Origin: Sphingomonas sp. PAMC26645
GTDB taxonomy: Bacteria; Pseudomonadota; Alphaproteobacteria; Sphingomonadales; Sphingomonadaceae
Length of the DNA: 64,000 nucleotides
Direction of reading: 5' to 3'
NCBI RefSeq assembly: GCF_004795835.1
Contig: NZ_CP039249.1
Coordinates: forward strand, 4,219,957-4,283,956
The translations under genes were made by a program, and so were the position numbers. The notes beneath the pieces were generated by a model that ran no database searches, was not told the DNA's origin, and saw nothing but the letters and a program-made list of their open reading frames with translations. Shown here piece by piece: positions 1 through 8,440 of the stretch (positions are counted from its first letter, which is position 1; every line of letters starts with the position of its first letter).

Positions 1-2
1 AC

Positions 3-632
3 CTCCGCCTGCGCGACCGATGGCAGCGCTCCGGCTACAACCGGGTCTCGCTGGCAGTCGATCGACGCTTCGGCGCGCTGTCGACGATGGTCGCCGCGAC
101 GCGGATGGACGAGCGCGACACCGTCCTCGGCGCGCGCTTCGACGCGGCGCTCGGCGCGACCCGCGCGGCAACGTGGTTCGTGGACACCAAGGCGCGGTTC
201 GATGCGGGGAGCGGCTGGAGCATCGGCGGATCGATGCGCCAGGGCTGGACCCGCGCAGCCGTCCGCGGAGGGCTAAGCGGCGACGGCCTCGTCCGCACCA
301 ACGCGTTCGCGGCCGACATCGGCAAGGACGGTGTATTCGCCCACGACAGCATCGGCCTCCGCATCGCGCAACCGCTGCGCGTAGCCCGCGGTGGCATCGA
401 CCTGGGGCTGCCAACCTATTTCGACTACACGTCCGGTACCGTCACCGACTGGACCACCCAACGCCTAAACCTCGCCCCCCAAGGCCGCGAACTCGATGTC
501 GAGATGCGCTACGGCGTGCCCGCATTTGGCGGCGGCCTGGACACCAACCTGTTCTTCCGCCGCGACCCCGGCAACTTCGCGGCGCTCCCGAACGAGTACG
601 GCATGGCGATGCGGTACAGCCTGGGCTTCTGA
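3..632 (+). CDS. C-terminal part of an outer-membrane barrel / autotransporter-type protein (5' truncated by the window edge)
   Basis: The frame is open from the first bases, so only the last 209 residues are visible and the gene begins upstream. What is seen is a string of short amphipathic, glycine-rich strands and a C-terminus ending in MRYSLGF, i.e. an aromatic last residue, as in outer-membrane beta-barrels. The wording of the tail (NLAPQGREL, then DTNLFFRRDPGN) resembles the C-terminal barrel of sphingomonad S8 (subtilisin-like) autotransporter peptidases; that family assignment is inference, because the catalytic part is outside the window. It is followed by a paired palindromic repeat that may serve as its 3' end. 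Confidence 0.55.
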   Translation, partial: LRLRDRWQRSGYNRVSLAVDRRFGALSTMVAATRMDERDTVLGARFDAALGATRAATWFVDTKARFDAGSGWSIGGSMRQGWTRAAVRGGLSGDGLVRTNAFAADIGKDGVFAHDSIGLRIAQPLRVARGGIDLGLPTYFDYTSGTVTDWTTQRLNLAPQGRELDVEMRYGVPAFGGGLDTNLFFRRDPGNFAALPNEYGMAMRYSLGF

Positions 633-640
633 TCCCTTCC

Positions 641-747
641 CCCCTCCCTGAAAGGGAGGGGCTGGGGGTGGGTCGGCCCGATCGAGCCACAACCCTGCGA
701 ACATGCGGAACCCAACCCACCCCCAACCCCTCCCTTCCAGGGAGGGG
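641..747. repeat. Paired palindromic repeat, family A copy 1 (REPIN-like)
   Basis: Two inverted units, roughly 641-673 and 715-747, each carrying CCCTCCCT...AGGGAGGGG followed or preceded by a GGGGGTGGGT / ACCCACCCCC arm. They face each other across about 40 nt. The interior matches copies 2 and 3 when oriented (TTCCGCAT near one arm, GGCTCGA/GGCACGA near the other), so this is a homologous dispersed element and not a chance hairpin. Confidence 0.8.
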
Positions 748-816
748 AGCCGAAGCCGAACAAACCATTCGACCCAAACACTGGATAAGCTACCGGTCGG
801 TACCTATCTCTGCCGC

Positions 817-1815
817 ATGACACGCTATTCCCTGCTCGATCTGGTCCCCGTCATCGAAGGCGGCACCGTCTCCCAATCGCTCGCCAACGCGGCCGACCTC
901 GCGCGGCACGCCGAGAGCATCGGGTTCCAGCGCTATTGGGTCGCCGAGCATCACGGCATGACCGGCATCGCGTCGGCCGCGACTGCGGTCGTGATCGCGC
1001 ACATCGCCGCCGCCACGAAGACGATCCGCGTGGGCTCGGGCGGCATCATGCTCCCCAACCACGCACCGCTGACGATCGCCGAGCAGTTCGGCACGCTCGA
1101 CGCGCTGTTCCCCGGCCGCATCGATCTTGGCCTCGGCCGCGCACCCGGTTCCGACCAGCGCGTCGCCCGCGCAATGCGCCGCACGCTCGAGACCGACGCC
1201 AACGCCTTCCCGCAGGATGTGATGGAGTTGCAAAGCTACTTTGCCAACGACGGTCAGACCGGCATCGTCGCGACGCCGGGCGCCGGCGCGGACGTTGAGA
1301 TGTGGATCCTCGGCTCCAGCACGTTCGGCGCGCAGTTGGCGGCAGCACTCGGCCTGCCCTACGCGTTCGCCTCGCATTTCGCGCCCGATGCGCTCGATGC
1401 CGCACTGGCAATCTACCGCCGCGATTTCCGCCCGTCGGCGCGCCTGTCGAAGCCACACGTCATGGCCGGCTTCAACGTGTTCGCAGCCGAGACCGACGCG
1501 GAGGCAGAACTGCTCGCCACCTCGCAGCAACAGTCGTTCGTCGCGCTCCGCACCGGCAACCCTGGCAAGATGAAGCCGCCCCTCGCCGGGTACCGCGAGT
1601 CGCTCGGCGCGCAGGGCAACCAGATTCTCGACCACGTCCTGCAATGCTCGGCGGTCGGCAGCCCGGCCAAGGTCGCCCGCGGCATCGCGGCGTTCGTCGA
1701 GCGGACCGGCGTCGACGAGGTCATGGTGACCAGCGCGATCTACGACCACGAAGCCCGCAAGCGGAGCCTCTCGATCACCGCCGACGTCATGCAGGACTTG
1801 AAGATCGCCGCATAA
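817..1815 (+). CDS. LLM-class (bacterial luciferase-like) flavin-dependent oxidoreductase, YhbW family
   Basis: A 332-residue TIM-barrel flavin monooxygenase homologue. The N-terminus [12 protein letters not shown], the [15 protein letters not shown] stretch and [16 protein letters not shown] are hallmark segments of the YhbW branch of the luciferase-like (COG2141) family; E. coli YhbW is about the same length. Family members use FMNH2/F420-type reduced flavin; the substrate here is unknown. The ATG at 817 was preferred because upstream in-frame codons run through the family A repeat. It stands alone, with a strong bidirectional hairpin after it. Confidence 0.9.
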   Translation: MTRYSLLDLVPVIEGGTVSQSLANAADLARHAESIGFQRYWVAEHHGMTGIASAATAVVIAHIAAATKTIRVGSGGIMLPNHAPLTIAEQFGTLDALFPGRIDLGLGRAPGSDQRVARAMRRTLETDANAFPQDVMELQSYFANDGQTGIVATPGAGADVEMWILGSSTFGAQLAAALGLPYAFASHFAPDALDAALAIYRRDFRPSARLSKPHVMAGFNVFAAETDAEAELLATSQQQSFVALRTGNPGKMKPPLAGYRESLGAQGNQILDHVLQCSAVGSPAKVARGIAAFVERTGVDEVMVTSAIYDHEARKRSLSITADVMQDLKIAA

Positions 1816-1832
1816 GGCTGGGCCTGTGATCA

Positions 1833-1867
1833 CGGACTGAACGCGGATCGACGCCGCGTTCAGTCCG
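1833..1867. terminator. Bidirectional terminator-like hairpin
   Basis: A perfect 14-bp stem (1833-1846 with 1854-1867) and 7-nt loop lies between two convergent stop codons (1815 and 1869). There is no long T-run, but position and stem strength suggest a shared terminator. Confidence 0.65.
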
Positions 1868-1868
1868 C

Positions 1869-3485
1869 TCAGCCGCCGCCGGCTTCGACATACTCGAAAT
1901 AGCTGAAATCGGCCGGTTCGCCTGCTCCCGACATATCCTGGCACGCCATCCCGACAAAGGCGCCGGTGAAGTTCGGCAGGCCCGGCAGCGTCGCCTCGTC
2001 GGACAGCACGCTCGCGTCGAACCGGTCCGCGAGCCATGTCCACGCGCTCGACCCCGCACACCGGTAGCCGAAGCGAAGGCTTTCGTGATCCACCTCGACC
2101 CGCAGTCCGATCGGTCCCGCGTCGATCGCGATCGGCTGGGTGATCATGCTGCTGCCGAGCGGGGTCGGTATGGCCGACAGCACCTGCAGCACGCGCCGGC
2201 CATCGTCGTCGGCGGTGACGTGCAGATAATGGAACTTGGTCGAATTATAGTAGCAGACCAGCCCCGCCGCCTGCTGGAGGTGACGCGGTTCGAACGTGAC
2301 GAGCGTCTCGGCGACGTAGGCGAACGCCTGCTGCCGGCGCGCGACCAGCGATTGCGTGAAGTGGCTGCCGATCGTCTCGCGGCCGTAGAGGCGCAGATAA
2401 CCGGGACGCGCGGTCAGGCTGAACAACCGGCCGGCGTCCGGGGTACGCAGCCACTGGAAAGCCTCGGGCAGCGTCGCGGTATCGAACACACTACGCTCGC
2501 GCCGCGGTTCGGGCGCGGCCGACGCCGTGCCATCCTCCACGATCAGCGCCGGACTCGCATCGCCATCCATCGTCCGCAGCCAGCCATCCTCGCCCCATCG
2601 CATCGGCTGGATCGCGGTCTCGCGGCCCAGCACGCACCGATCACTGACGGGCAGCGGCCGCCCGCACAGATACACCATCCAGGTTTCGCCGGTCGGTGTC
2701 TCGACCAGGTCGCCGTGCCCGGTTCGCTGCAACTGCACGCCGTGCTTGCCCGCCGCGGTCAGTACCGGGCCATCCGGATGCACCTCGTACGGACCGAACA
2801 GCGACCGTGACCGCGCCATCACGACGGCATGGTTGCGCTCGGTGCCGCCTTCCGCGACCAGCAGGTGATACCAGCCGTCGCGCTTGTAGAGGTGCGGGCC
2901 CTCGGTGAAGCCGAGCGACGTGCCCTCGAAGATCATGCGACGGTCGCCGAGCATGTCGCCCGTCGCGAGGTCGATTTCCTGCACGACGATCCCGGCAAAG
3001 CGCCGCCCGCCCGGCCGATGGTCCCACAGCATGTTGAGCAGCCAGCTCCGCCCGTCATCTTCGTGGAACAGCGCCGGATCGAACCCGCTGCTGTTGAGGT
3101 GGACGGGATCGGACCACGGCCCGTCGACATGCTCCGCCGTGACCCAGTAATTATGGAAATCGCGCAGCGACGCGCCCCGCGCACCGTCGATCGTGGTCTG
3201 ACCGTAGCGCTTCACGTCGGTGTAGATCAGGTGGAACCGGCCGTTCGCATGGCTCAGGTCCGGCGCCCATACTCCGCACGAGTCCGGGTTCCCGCGCATG
3301 TCCAGCTGGCTCGCGCGGTTGAGCGGCCGCGCTGCCAGCCGCCAGTTCGCGAGGTCGCGCGATTGGTGGATCTGGACGCCCGGGTACCATTCGAAGGTCG
3401 AGGTCGCGACGTAGTAATCGTCGCCGACGCGGACGATCGACGGGTCCGGATTGAAGCCGGGAAGGATCGGATTTCGAATAGTCAT
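1869..3485 (-). CDS. Glycoside hydrolase family 43 beta-xylosidase / alpha-L-arabinofuranosidase
   Basis: A 538-residue enzyme with no signal peptide, so probably cytoplasmic. The five-bladed propeller domain shows the three GH43 carboxylates in context: base Asp14 (NPDPSI), pKa-modulating Asp136 (FDPALFHEDDG) and acid Glu195 (FTEGPHLYK). From about residue 330 a concanavalin A-like GH43 C-terminal domain follows, as in beta-xylosidases. The start ATG overlaps the stop of the upstream MFS gene by 4 nt (ATGA), implying translational coupling with a sugar importer. Likely role: intracellular release of xylose or arabinose from imported oligosaccharides. The exact linkage cannot be read from sequence. 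Confidence 0.92.
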   Translation of the reverse strand: MTIRNPILPGFNPDPSIVRVGDDYYVATSTFEWYPGVQIHQSRDLANWRLAARPLNRASQLDMRGNPDSCGVWAPDLSHANGRFHLIYTDVKRYGQTTIDGARGASLRDFHNYWVTAEHVDGPWSDPVHLNSSGFDPALFHEDDGRSWLLNMLWDHRPGGRRFAGIVVQEIDLATGDMLGDRRMIFEGTSLGFTEGPHLYKRDGWYHLLVAEGGTERNHAVVMARSRSLFGPYEVHPDGPVLTAAGKHGVQLQRTGHGDLVETPTGETWMVYLCGRPLPVSDRCVLGRETAIQPMRWGEDGWLRTMDGDASPALIVEDGTASAAPEPRRERSVFDTATLPEAFQWLRTPDAGRLFSLTARPGYLRLYGRETIGSHFTQSLVARRQQAFAYVAETLVTFEPRHLQQAAGLVCYYNSTKFHYLHVTADDDGRRVLQVLSAIPTPLGSSMITQPIAIDAGPIGLRVEVDHESLRFGYRCAGSSAWTWLADRFDASVLSDEATLPGLPNFTGAFVGMACQDMSGAGEPADFSYFEYVEAGGG

Positions 3486-4723
3486 GTGGGCTTTCGTATC
3501 AGGACCCAGAGGAGTGCGGCGCCGACCAGGTCGAGCAGTCCGAGCAGGATGAAGAACGGCTGGTAGCCGACCTCCGCGACCATCGAGCCGAGCACCAGCG
3601 TGAAGATCAGCACGCCGAGATTGGCGGCGGTGCCCGACATCCCCGTCGCGGTCGCGACCTGGTCCTGCGGGAACAAATCCGACGACAGCGTGATGACCGT
3701 CACCGACAGCGTCTGGTGCGCGAAACCGCCGAGGCACAGCAGTGCGATCGCCGCGATCGGGCTGGTCACCGTGCCGACGAACATCATCCCCGTCATCAGC
3801 ACCGCACCCACCGTGAAGGCGCCACGCCGCGCATCGATCAGGTCGACGCCGCGCCGTTGCAGCCACGCCACCACGATCGGCCCGAACAGGCATCCGAGGT
3901 CCGCCGCCAGGAACGGCAGCCACGCGAACATCGCGATCTGGCCGAGATCGAAATGGCGCACCTGCACGAGATACAGCGGCATCCAGAACGACAGCATGCC
4001 CCACACCGGATCGGCGAGGAACCGCGCCGCCGCGATCGCCCACAGGTTACGACGCCGCAGCAGTTCGCCGAGCGGGGGACGCTTGCGATGCGTGGCGAGC
4101 GATGCCTCCTGTCCTTCGACGATCAGCGTCCGTTCCGCCGGCGACAACCGTCGATGTTTTGCGGGCGGCGCATACCAGAACAGCCAGGCGATCACCCACA
4201 CCAGCCCGAGCGCGCCGGCAATGAAGAAGGCCGCCCGCCAGCTATGGTTGAGCACCGCCCAGGCCACCAGCGGCGGCGCGAACACCGCGCCGAACGAGGC
4301 CCCGATCTGATAGATGCCGCCCGCGACACCGCGCTCTCGGGCCGGAAACCATTCGGCGACCAGCTTCATGCCCGCGGGTTGCGCCGATCCCTCGACCAGC
4401 CCCAGCGCACCGCGCAAGCCGGCGAATCCCATCCAACCGGTCGCCAGTCCGTGCGCCATCGTGATCAGCGACCAGACCGTGACGAACAGCGTGAAGCCGA
4501 TCTTCAGCCCGACCACGTCGAGCACATAGCCGGCGAGCGGCTGGAACATGATGCCGATCTGGAATGCGCCGGTGATCCAGGAATATTCGGCGGCGCTGAT
4601 ATGCTGCTCGGCCATAATCGCCGGCGCCGCGACGCCCAGCACGCTGCGTGCAAGATAGTTGATGACCATCGCCACCACGAACAGGCCGATGATGGTCCAG
4701 CGGATATTCCTGAAGCGCCGCAC
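3482..4723 (-). CDS. MFS sugar / sugar-acid transporter (ACS-type, ExuT-like)
   Basis: About 413 residues with 12 hydrophobic segments. The GAFQIGIMFQPLAGYVLD and AEWFPARERGVAGG stretches are typical of the anion:cation symporter branch (hexuronate/glucarate porters), although neighbours argue for a pentose or short oligosaccharide substrate. Start: two in-frame GTG codons exist (4729 and 4723); the GAGGGGG ribosome-binding site directly abuts the first and sits about 6 nt from the second, so 4723 is chosen. A LacI-type operator (4735-4748) abuts this site, so repressor binding would cover the translation and transcription start region. It is the first gene of a two-gene operon with GH43. Confidence 0.85.
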   Translation of the reverse strand: MRRFRNIRWTIIGLFVVAMVINYLARSVLGVAAPAIMAEQHISAAEYSWITGAFQIGIMFQPLAGYVLDVVGLKIGFTLFVTVWSLITMAHGLATGWMGFAGLRGALGLVEGSAQPAGMKLVAEWFPARERGVAGGIYQIGASFGAVFAPPLVAWAVLNHSWRAAFFIAGALGLVWVIAWLFWYAPPAKHRRLSPAERTLIVEGQEASLATHRKRPPLGELLRRRNLWAIAAARFLADPVWGMLSFWMPLYLVQVRHFDLGQIAMFAWLPFLAADLGCLFGPIVVAWLQRRGVDLIDARRGAFTVGAVLMTGMMFVGTVTSPIAAIALLCLGGFAHQTLSVTVITLSSDLFPQDQVATATGMSGTAANLGVLIFTLVLGSMVAEVGYQPFFILLGLLDLVGAALLWVLIRKPT

Positions 4724-4734
4724 CCTCACCCCCT

Positions 4735-4748
4735 CGGTAACGTTATCA
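4735..4748. promoter_or_regulatory. LacI-family operator before the MFS-GH43 operon
   Basis: The 14-mer CGGTAACGTTATCA has a fully symmetric TAACGTTA core with the central CpG expected for LacI/GalR-family proteins. It is identical over 13 bases to the site at 8350-8363 and related to 7051-7064. All three flank the locus of the LacI-type gene at 7208. Confidence 0.8.
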
Positions 4749-4858
4749 TCGCGTGGTAGCCGCCGACGCTCGCCTTAGGCAAGCATTGCTGCTGCAAAAA
4801 CGCGTCGAATTGCGGTCGAGAGCAACTGGAGCCACGCGCGGCGCGGTCGCGGTCCGGC

Positions 4859-6946
4859 TCAGTGCTCCGCCGCGATCGGCAATTCGTAGATCGCCGCGGA
4901 GATCGCCGGTACCATCACGGTGCGTGTCCCCGCCACCTTGCTTTCGACGATCGTCACGCCGCTTGGGGACGCAATGGTGTTCGCCGCCTCCACCGTCCTG
5001 CCGGTCATGACCCAGCGCCTGCCACTGCCGCGCAGCCTCATGCCGGAAAGCGCAAGGTTCAGATGCTGCGGCTGGAACGTCGCGTTCACCACTGCGAGGC
5101 GCAGTTTGGTGCCGTCCGGCGACAGCCCCGCGATCACGTCGAGCGGATAGGTCGGGCTGCCCGCGCGCACCTTGGGATGCGCATGGCCGACCGGGTATTT
5201 CGGCTCTGGTTGCGGTACATCGCCATCGACCTTCAGTGGAACCGTCCCGGCGCCGAAATGCTCGCCGTACAGCTTGAACACGGTGCCAGTGGCGTTGAGG
5301 GTCGCGGCGGATGGCGAGATGTGCATCGTCGACAAGCCGGTCGTGAACGCCGACATCGTCAGGAAATCGGTGTGGCGGAGCATCTCCTGGAATACCATCG
5401 CATAGGCCAGCGAGGATTTCAGCGTCGGCGGCCCCGCCATGTACGCATATTCGTCGATCGACAGGAACGTCTTGGCAGCGCGGATCTTGGGGAACTTCGT
5501 CTCGTAGATCGCCCATTCCTCCGCCTCCATGCGGACATGGTTCGAGGGCGAACGGACGAACTCGATAAGTTCGTCGGCGGCCGGCGCGTCGGGCCGCTTT
5601 TCCGCACGATCATACCAATGCTCGGTGATGCCGTCGAAATTGCCCCATGCCTTGGCGAAGAAGCCGCCGGTCCAGTCCTCCTCGGTACCGAACTTCGCCT
5701 GGATGCTTTCGATCGAAGAGTTCTGCTGCACGCCCTTCGGATGCAACTGGTCGGGCATCGCGCCCGATGCGATCAGCGTTATCGACGGGTCCTTGGCCCG
5801 CATCGCCTTCGCGAATTCGTTGTGCTTGATCATGAAGTAATCGAGCGAGGTCTTGCCGACCTGCCACCAGCCGAACGGTTCGTTGCCGATGTTCCACCAT
5901 TTGACGCGGTAGGGCTCGAGATGACCGTTCGCTGCACGCTTCGCGCCCCATTCGGAGGTCGCCGCGCCGTTCAGATATTCGACCTCCTCCGCCGCCGAGT
6001 TCGCATCGCCCAGCCCGGCATTGACCGTGACATAGGGTTCGACGCCCAGGAGACGCGTCAGGTCCATCCATTCGTCCATGCCGAGATCGTTCGGCTGCAT
6101 CGCGCTCCAGGCGTGATCGAACATCGGCGGGCGTGCATCGCGGGGCCCGATCGCCTCGTGCCAATCCCAGTCGGACAGGAAGTTTCCGCCGGGCAAGCGC
6201 CAGACGCCCGAGTTCAGCGACTTCGCGATCGCGGTCGTATCCGCGCGCCAGCCATTGACGTTGTCCGCCGGCATCAGCGACACCACGCCGACCCGAAAAA
6301 CGCCGGGGCCGGTGCCAGTGCCAGTGATCTCCAGCCGCGCATCGCTCGCCGCCGCGGTCGGCGTGAACGCGAAGCTCGCCTCGCTCCAGTCCGCGCCCGG
6401 CGTCGGCAACGGCACGACCTGCCGGTCCTGCGGCCGATCGCCCCAGATCAACGCCACCGACACCGCCACGCCCGGCTCTCCGCTCAGCCGAAGCTTGCCG
6501 ACATACCGCCGCCCGCGGACGACCTCGATCCCGCCTTGGCCTATGCCGGTGACATGGTCGGCGAACACCGCGATCCGAGCGCTTTGCGTGCCGACGTACG
6601 GATGCTGCGTGTCCATCGTCACGGCCGCGTCGCCGCCGATCGGGCGCCATTTGCGGTAGACGACACCGGGCCGCCCTTCGGCATTGACCGGTGGCGGCGC
6701 GTCGCTGGCGGCGGGGCCGACCGGGTAATAGAATTTGCGGTCGTCGAGCATCTCCGCCCACAGCGTCCGCGCGACGAGTCCGCCGATCGGTTCGATGAAC
6801 ATGCCGTATTCATAGGGTGTGACCGCCGCCGACCGCGCCGTTGCGTCGACCCGGACGGCGATAGCCTGAGCCCGTTGCGCCTCGGCCGAGACCAAGACCG
6901 TGACTTGACCCGCGAACAGGACGAACGCTGCGATGACCGGTTTCAT
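4859..6946 (-). CDS. Glycoside hydrolase family 51 alpha-L-arabinofuranosidase, exported
   Basis: 695 residues starting with a signal peptide (MKPVIAAFVLFAG... to about residue 23), so periplasmic or secreted. A carbohydrate-binding-like beta domain is followed by the clan-A barrel with acid/base Glu356 (WNIGNEPFGW) and nucleophile Glu499 (SIDEYAY), the order and spacing of GH51 enzymes. It removes arabinofuranosyl side chains from arabinoxylan or arabinan. It is transcribed away from the lacI gene; an operator (7051-7064) lies about 105 nt upstream of its start. The frame stays open far upstream, but no signal peptide or binding site supports a longer start. Confidence 0.92.
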   Translation of the reverse strand: MKPVIAAFVLFAGQVTVLVSAEAQRAQAIAVRVDATARSAAVTPYEYGMFIEPIGGLVARTLWAEMLDDRKFYYPVGPAASDAPPPVNAEGRPGVVYRKWRPIGGDAAVTMDTQHPYVGTQSARIAVFADHVTGIGQGGIEVVRGRRYVGKLRLSGEPGVAVSVALIWGDRPQDRQVVPLPTPGADWSEASFAFTPTAAASDARLEITGTGTGPGVFRVGVVSLMPADNVNGWRADTTAIAKSLNSGVWRLPGGNFLSDWDWHEAIGPRDARPPMFDHAWSAMQPNDLGMDEWMDLTRLLGVEPYVTVNAGLGDANSAAEEVEYLNGAATSEWGAKRAANGHLEPYRVKWWNIGNEPFGWWQVGKTSLDYFMIKHNEFAKAMRAKDPSITLIASGAMPDQLHPKGVQQNSSIESIQAKFGTEEDWTGGFFAKAWGNFDGITEHWYDRAEKRPDAPAADELIEFVRSPSNHVRMEAEEWAIYETKFPKIRAAKTFLSIDEYAYMAGPPTLKSSLAYAMVFQEMLRHTDFLTMSAFTTGLSTMHISPSAATLNATGTVFKLYGEHFGAGTVPLKVDGDVPQPEPKYPVGHAHPKVRAGSPTYPLDVIAGLSPDGTKLRLAVVNATFQPQHLNLALSGMRLRGSGRRWVMTGRTVEAANTIASPSGVTIVESKVAGTRTVMVPAISAAIYELPIAAEH

Positions 6947-7050
6947 CGACCTCTCCCCTTCCGTGCGTGCTCGCCATTGCGGCGATGATCGCGACGCGCC
7001 GGTTCGATCCCGACGTCGCAGCGCATCTCCAGATAGATTACGCAGACTAA

Positions 7051-7064
7051 TGATAACGTCAACA
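7051..7064. promoter_or_regulatory. LacI-family operator in the GH51/lacI divergent region
   Basis: TGATAACGTCAACA: the left half is a perfect TGATAACG half-site and the right half differs at two positions from the ideal inverted repeat. It lies between the GH51 gene and the divergent regulator gene, so it could control both. Confidence 0.65.
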
Positions 7065-7207
7065 TGGACGTTCGGCATGTCGGCATACTCTGGTCGAGAT
7101 CCGACCAACTTGCATCGCGGGGCCAAAGGTCTAGGTCGCTTCGACGTGTATGGTTCGTATTGAGGGGCTCGACGTGACGGTCGTCGGGCGGGGTTGAAGG
7201 GATCGGT

Positions 7208-8254
7208 GTGAAGGAACGCGCTCGGCGCTCGCGCAGCCCGACGATCATCGATGTCGCCGCGCAGGCCGGGGTATCGCCGATGACCGTGTCGCGCGTCATC
7301 AACGGCCGCGCCAGCGTCGATCCGACCACCCGCGCGAGCGTCCAGGATGCGATCGACGCATTGGGCTACACGCCGAACCTCGCCGCGCGCAGCCTGGTCA
7401 CGTCCACCGAACTCAAGATCGGCGTGATCTACGCCAACCCTAGCGCCGCGTTCATGAGCGACTTCCTCACTGGCGTGTTCGAGGAGGCCTCGATCCGCGG
7501 CGCACGGCTGATCCTGCTGAAGGGCGAGGACGGCCGTCCGCCCAGCCCCGCCGCGCTGGAGAACCTGGTCGCTACGGGCATCTCCGGCATGATCTGCGCG
7601 CCGCCGTTGAGCGAATCCGCGGCGGTCCTCGACGTGTTGCGCAAGGCGCGCGTGCCGGTGGCGGCGGTCGGCGCGCACGATGTCGACAACGTGATTTGCG
7701 TCCGTATCGACGATCGCCTCGCGGCATATGAGATGACGCGCGAACTGATTGCGATGGGTCATCGCCGGCTCGGATTCGTCGTCGGCAACCCCGATCAGGT
7801 CGCCAGTCTGAAGCGGCTCGACGGCTTCTACGCCGCGGTGCGCGAACATCCGGGCGTTCGCGCAACGATCGCGCAAGGCGATTTCAGCTTTGCCTCGGGA
7901 CTCGCCGCCGGCGACCAGTTGCTCCAGGCCGATCCGCCCCCCACTGCGATCTTCGCGAGCAACGACGACATGGCCGCCGCCGTCGTGTCGGTGGCGCATC
8001 GGCGACAGCTCGATGTACCGCGCGAACTGACGGTCGTCGGATTCGACGATACCACCGCAGCGGTGATGCTCTGGCCGCCGCTGACCACGGTGCACCAGCC
8101 GGTCCGCCGACTCGCCGCGGAAGCGCTCGGCCTGCTGGTCGCGGAGATCGCCACGCCGCCGAGAACACCCGCCAAGCGCGCCGACCGGGTGCTGGACCAC
8201 GAAATCATCAAGCGACAGTCGACGTCGCCGCCGCAGGACGACGCCACGCCTTAA
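7208..8254 (+). CDS. LacI-family transcriptional regulator of the pentosan locus
   Basis: 348 residues. The N-terminal helix-turn-helix occupies about residues 12-32 (TIIDVAAQAGVSPMTVSRVIN) with the hinge helix after it, and a periplasmic-binding-protein-like effector domain follows to about residue 325. The start is a GTG. Family members bind CpG-centred palindromes and release DNA when a sugar binds. Three copies of such a palindrome occur next to neighbouring promoters, so I infer that this protein represses the MFS-GH43, GH51 and TonB receptor genes until a pentose or oligosaccharide is present. A perfect hairpin directly follows its stop. Confidence 0.93.
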   Translation: MKERARRSRSPTIIDVAAQAGVSPMTVSRVINGRASVDPTTRASVQDAIDALGYTPNLAARSLVTSTELKIGVIYANPSAAFMSDFLTGVFEEASIRGARLILLKGEDGRPPSPAALENLVATGISGMICAPPLSESAAVLDVLRKARVPVAAVGAHDVDNVICVRIDDRLAAYEMTRELIAMGHRRLGFVVGNPDQVASLKRLDGFYAAVREHPGVRATIAQGDFSFASGLAAGDQLLQADPPPTAIFASNDDMAAAVVSVAHRRQLDVPRELTVVGFDDTTAAVMLWPPLTTVHQPVRRLAAEALGLLVAEIATPPRTPAKRADRVLDHEIIKRQSTSPPQDDATP

Positions 8255-8281
8255 CGACGTCCGCCGTTTCTGCGGACGTCG
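8255..8281 (+). terminator. Hairpin after the lacI-type gene
   Basis: A perfect 10-bp stem (CGACGTCCGC with GCGGACGTCG) and 7-nt loop begins one base after the TAA stop. No clear T-run follows, so it may act as a terminator or an mRNA-protecting structure. Confidence 0.55.
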
Positions 8282-8349
8282 ACGGCCTTCACTCCACGCC
8301 GCCGATAGTATGAGTATTGACTCCTCCATGATGTCGACGCATTGTTGCG

Positions 8350-8363
8350 TGGTAACGTTATCA
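8350..8363. promoter_or_regulatory. LacI-family operator before the TonB-dependent receptor
   Basis: TGGTAACGTTATCA shares 13 consecutive bases with the operator at 4735-4748. It lies 78 nt upstream of the receptor's ATG, in the expected promoter region. Confidence 0.8.
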
Positions 8364-8440
8364 AACAGCAACATCGAGTTGCGGGATGACGTTGTGGGAA
8401 CGCCGGTAAATCGGCGCGCCGTTAAAGGGGGTAGGATGCA

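Noticed and set aside
4736..6946. Reading GH51 as one much longer protein (frame open upstream to about 8.5 kb)
   Set aside because: The upstream part is antisense to the lacI gene and lacks any domain; the signal peptide marks the true start at 6946.
6985..7015. GGTTCGATCCC, resembling a tRNA T-loop
   Set aside because: The flanking bases do not form the T stem, and no acceptor, D or anticodon arm can be built around it.
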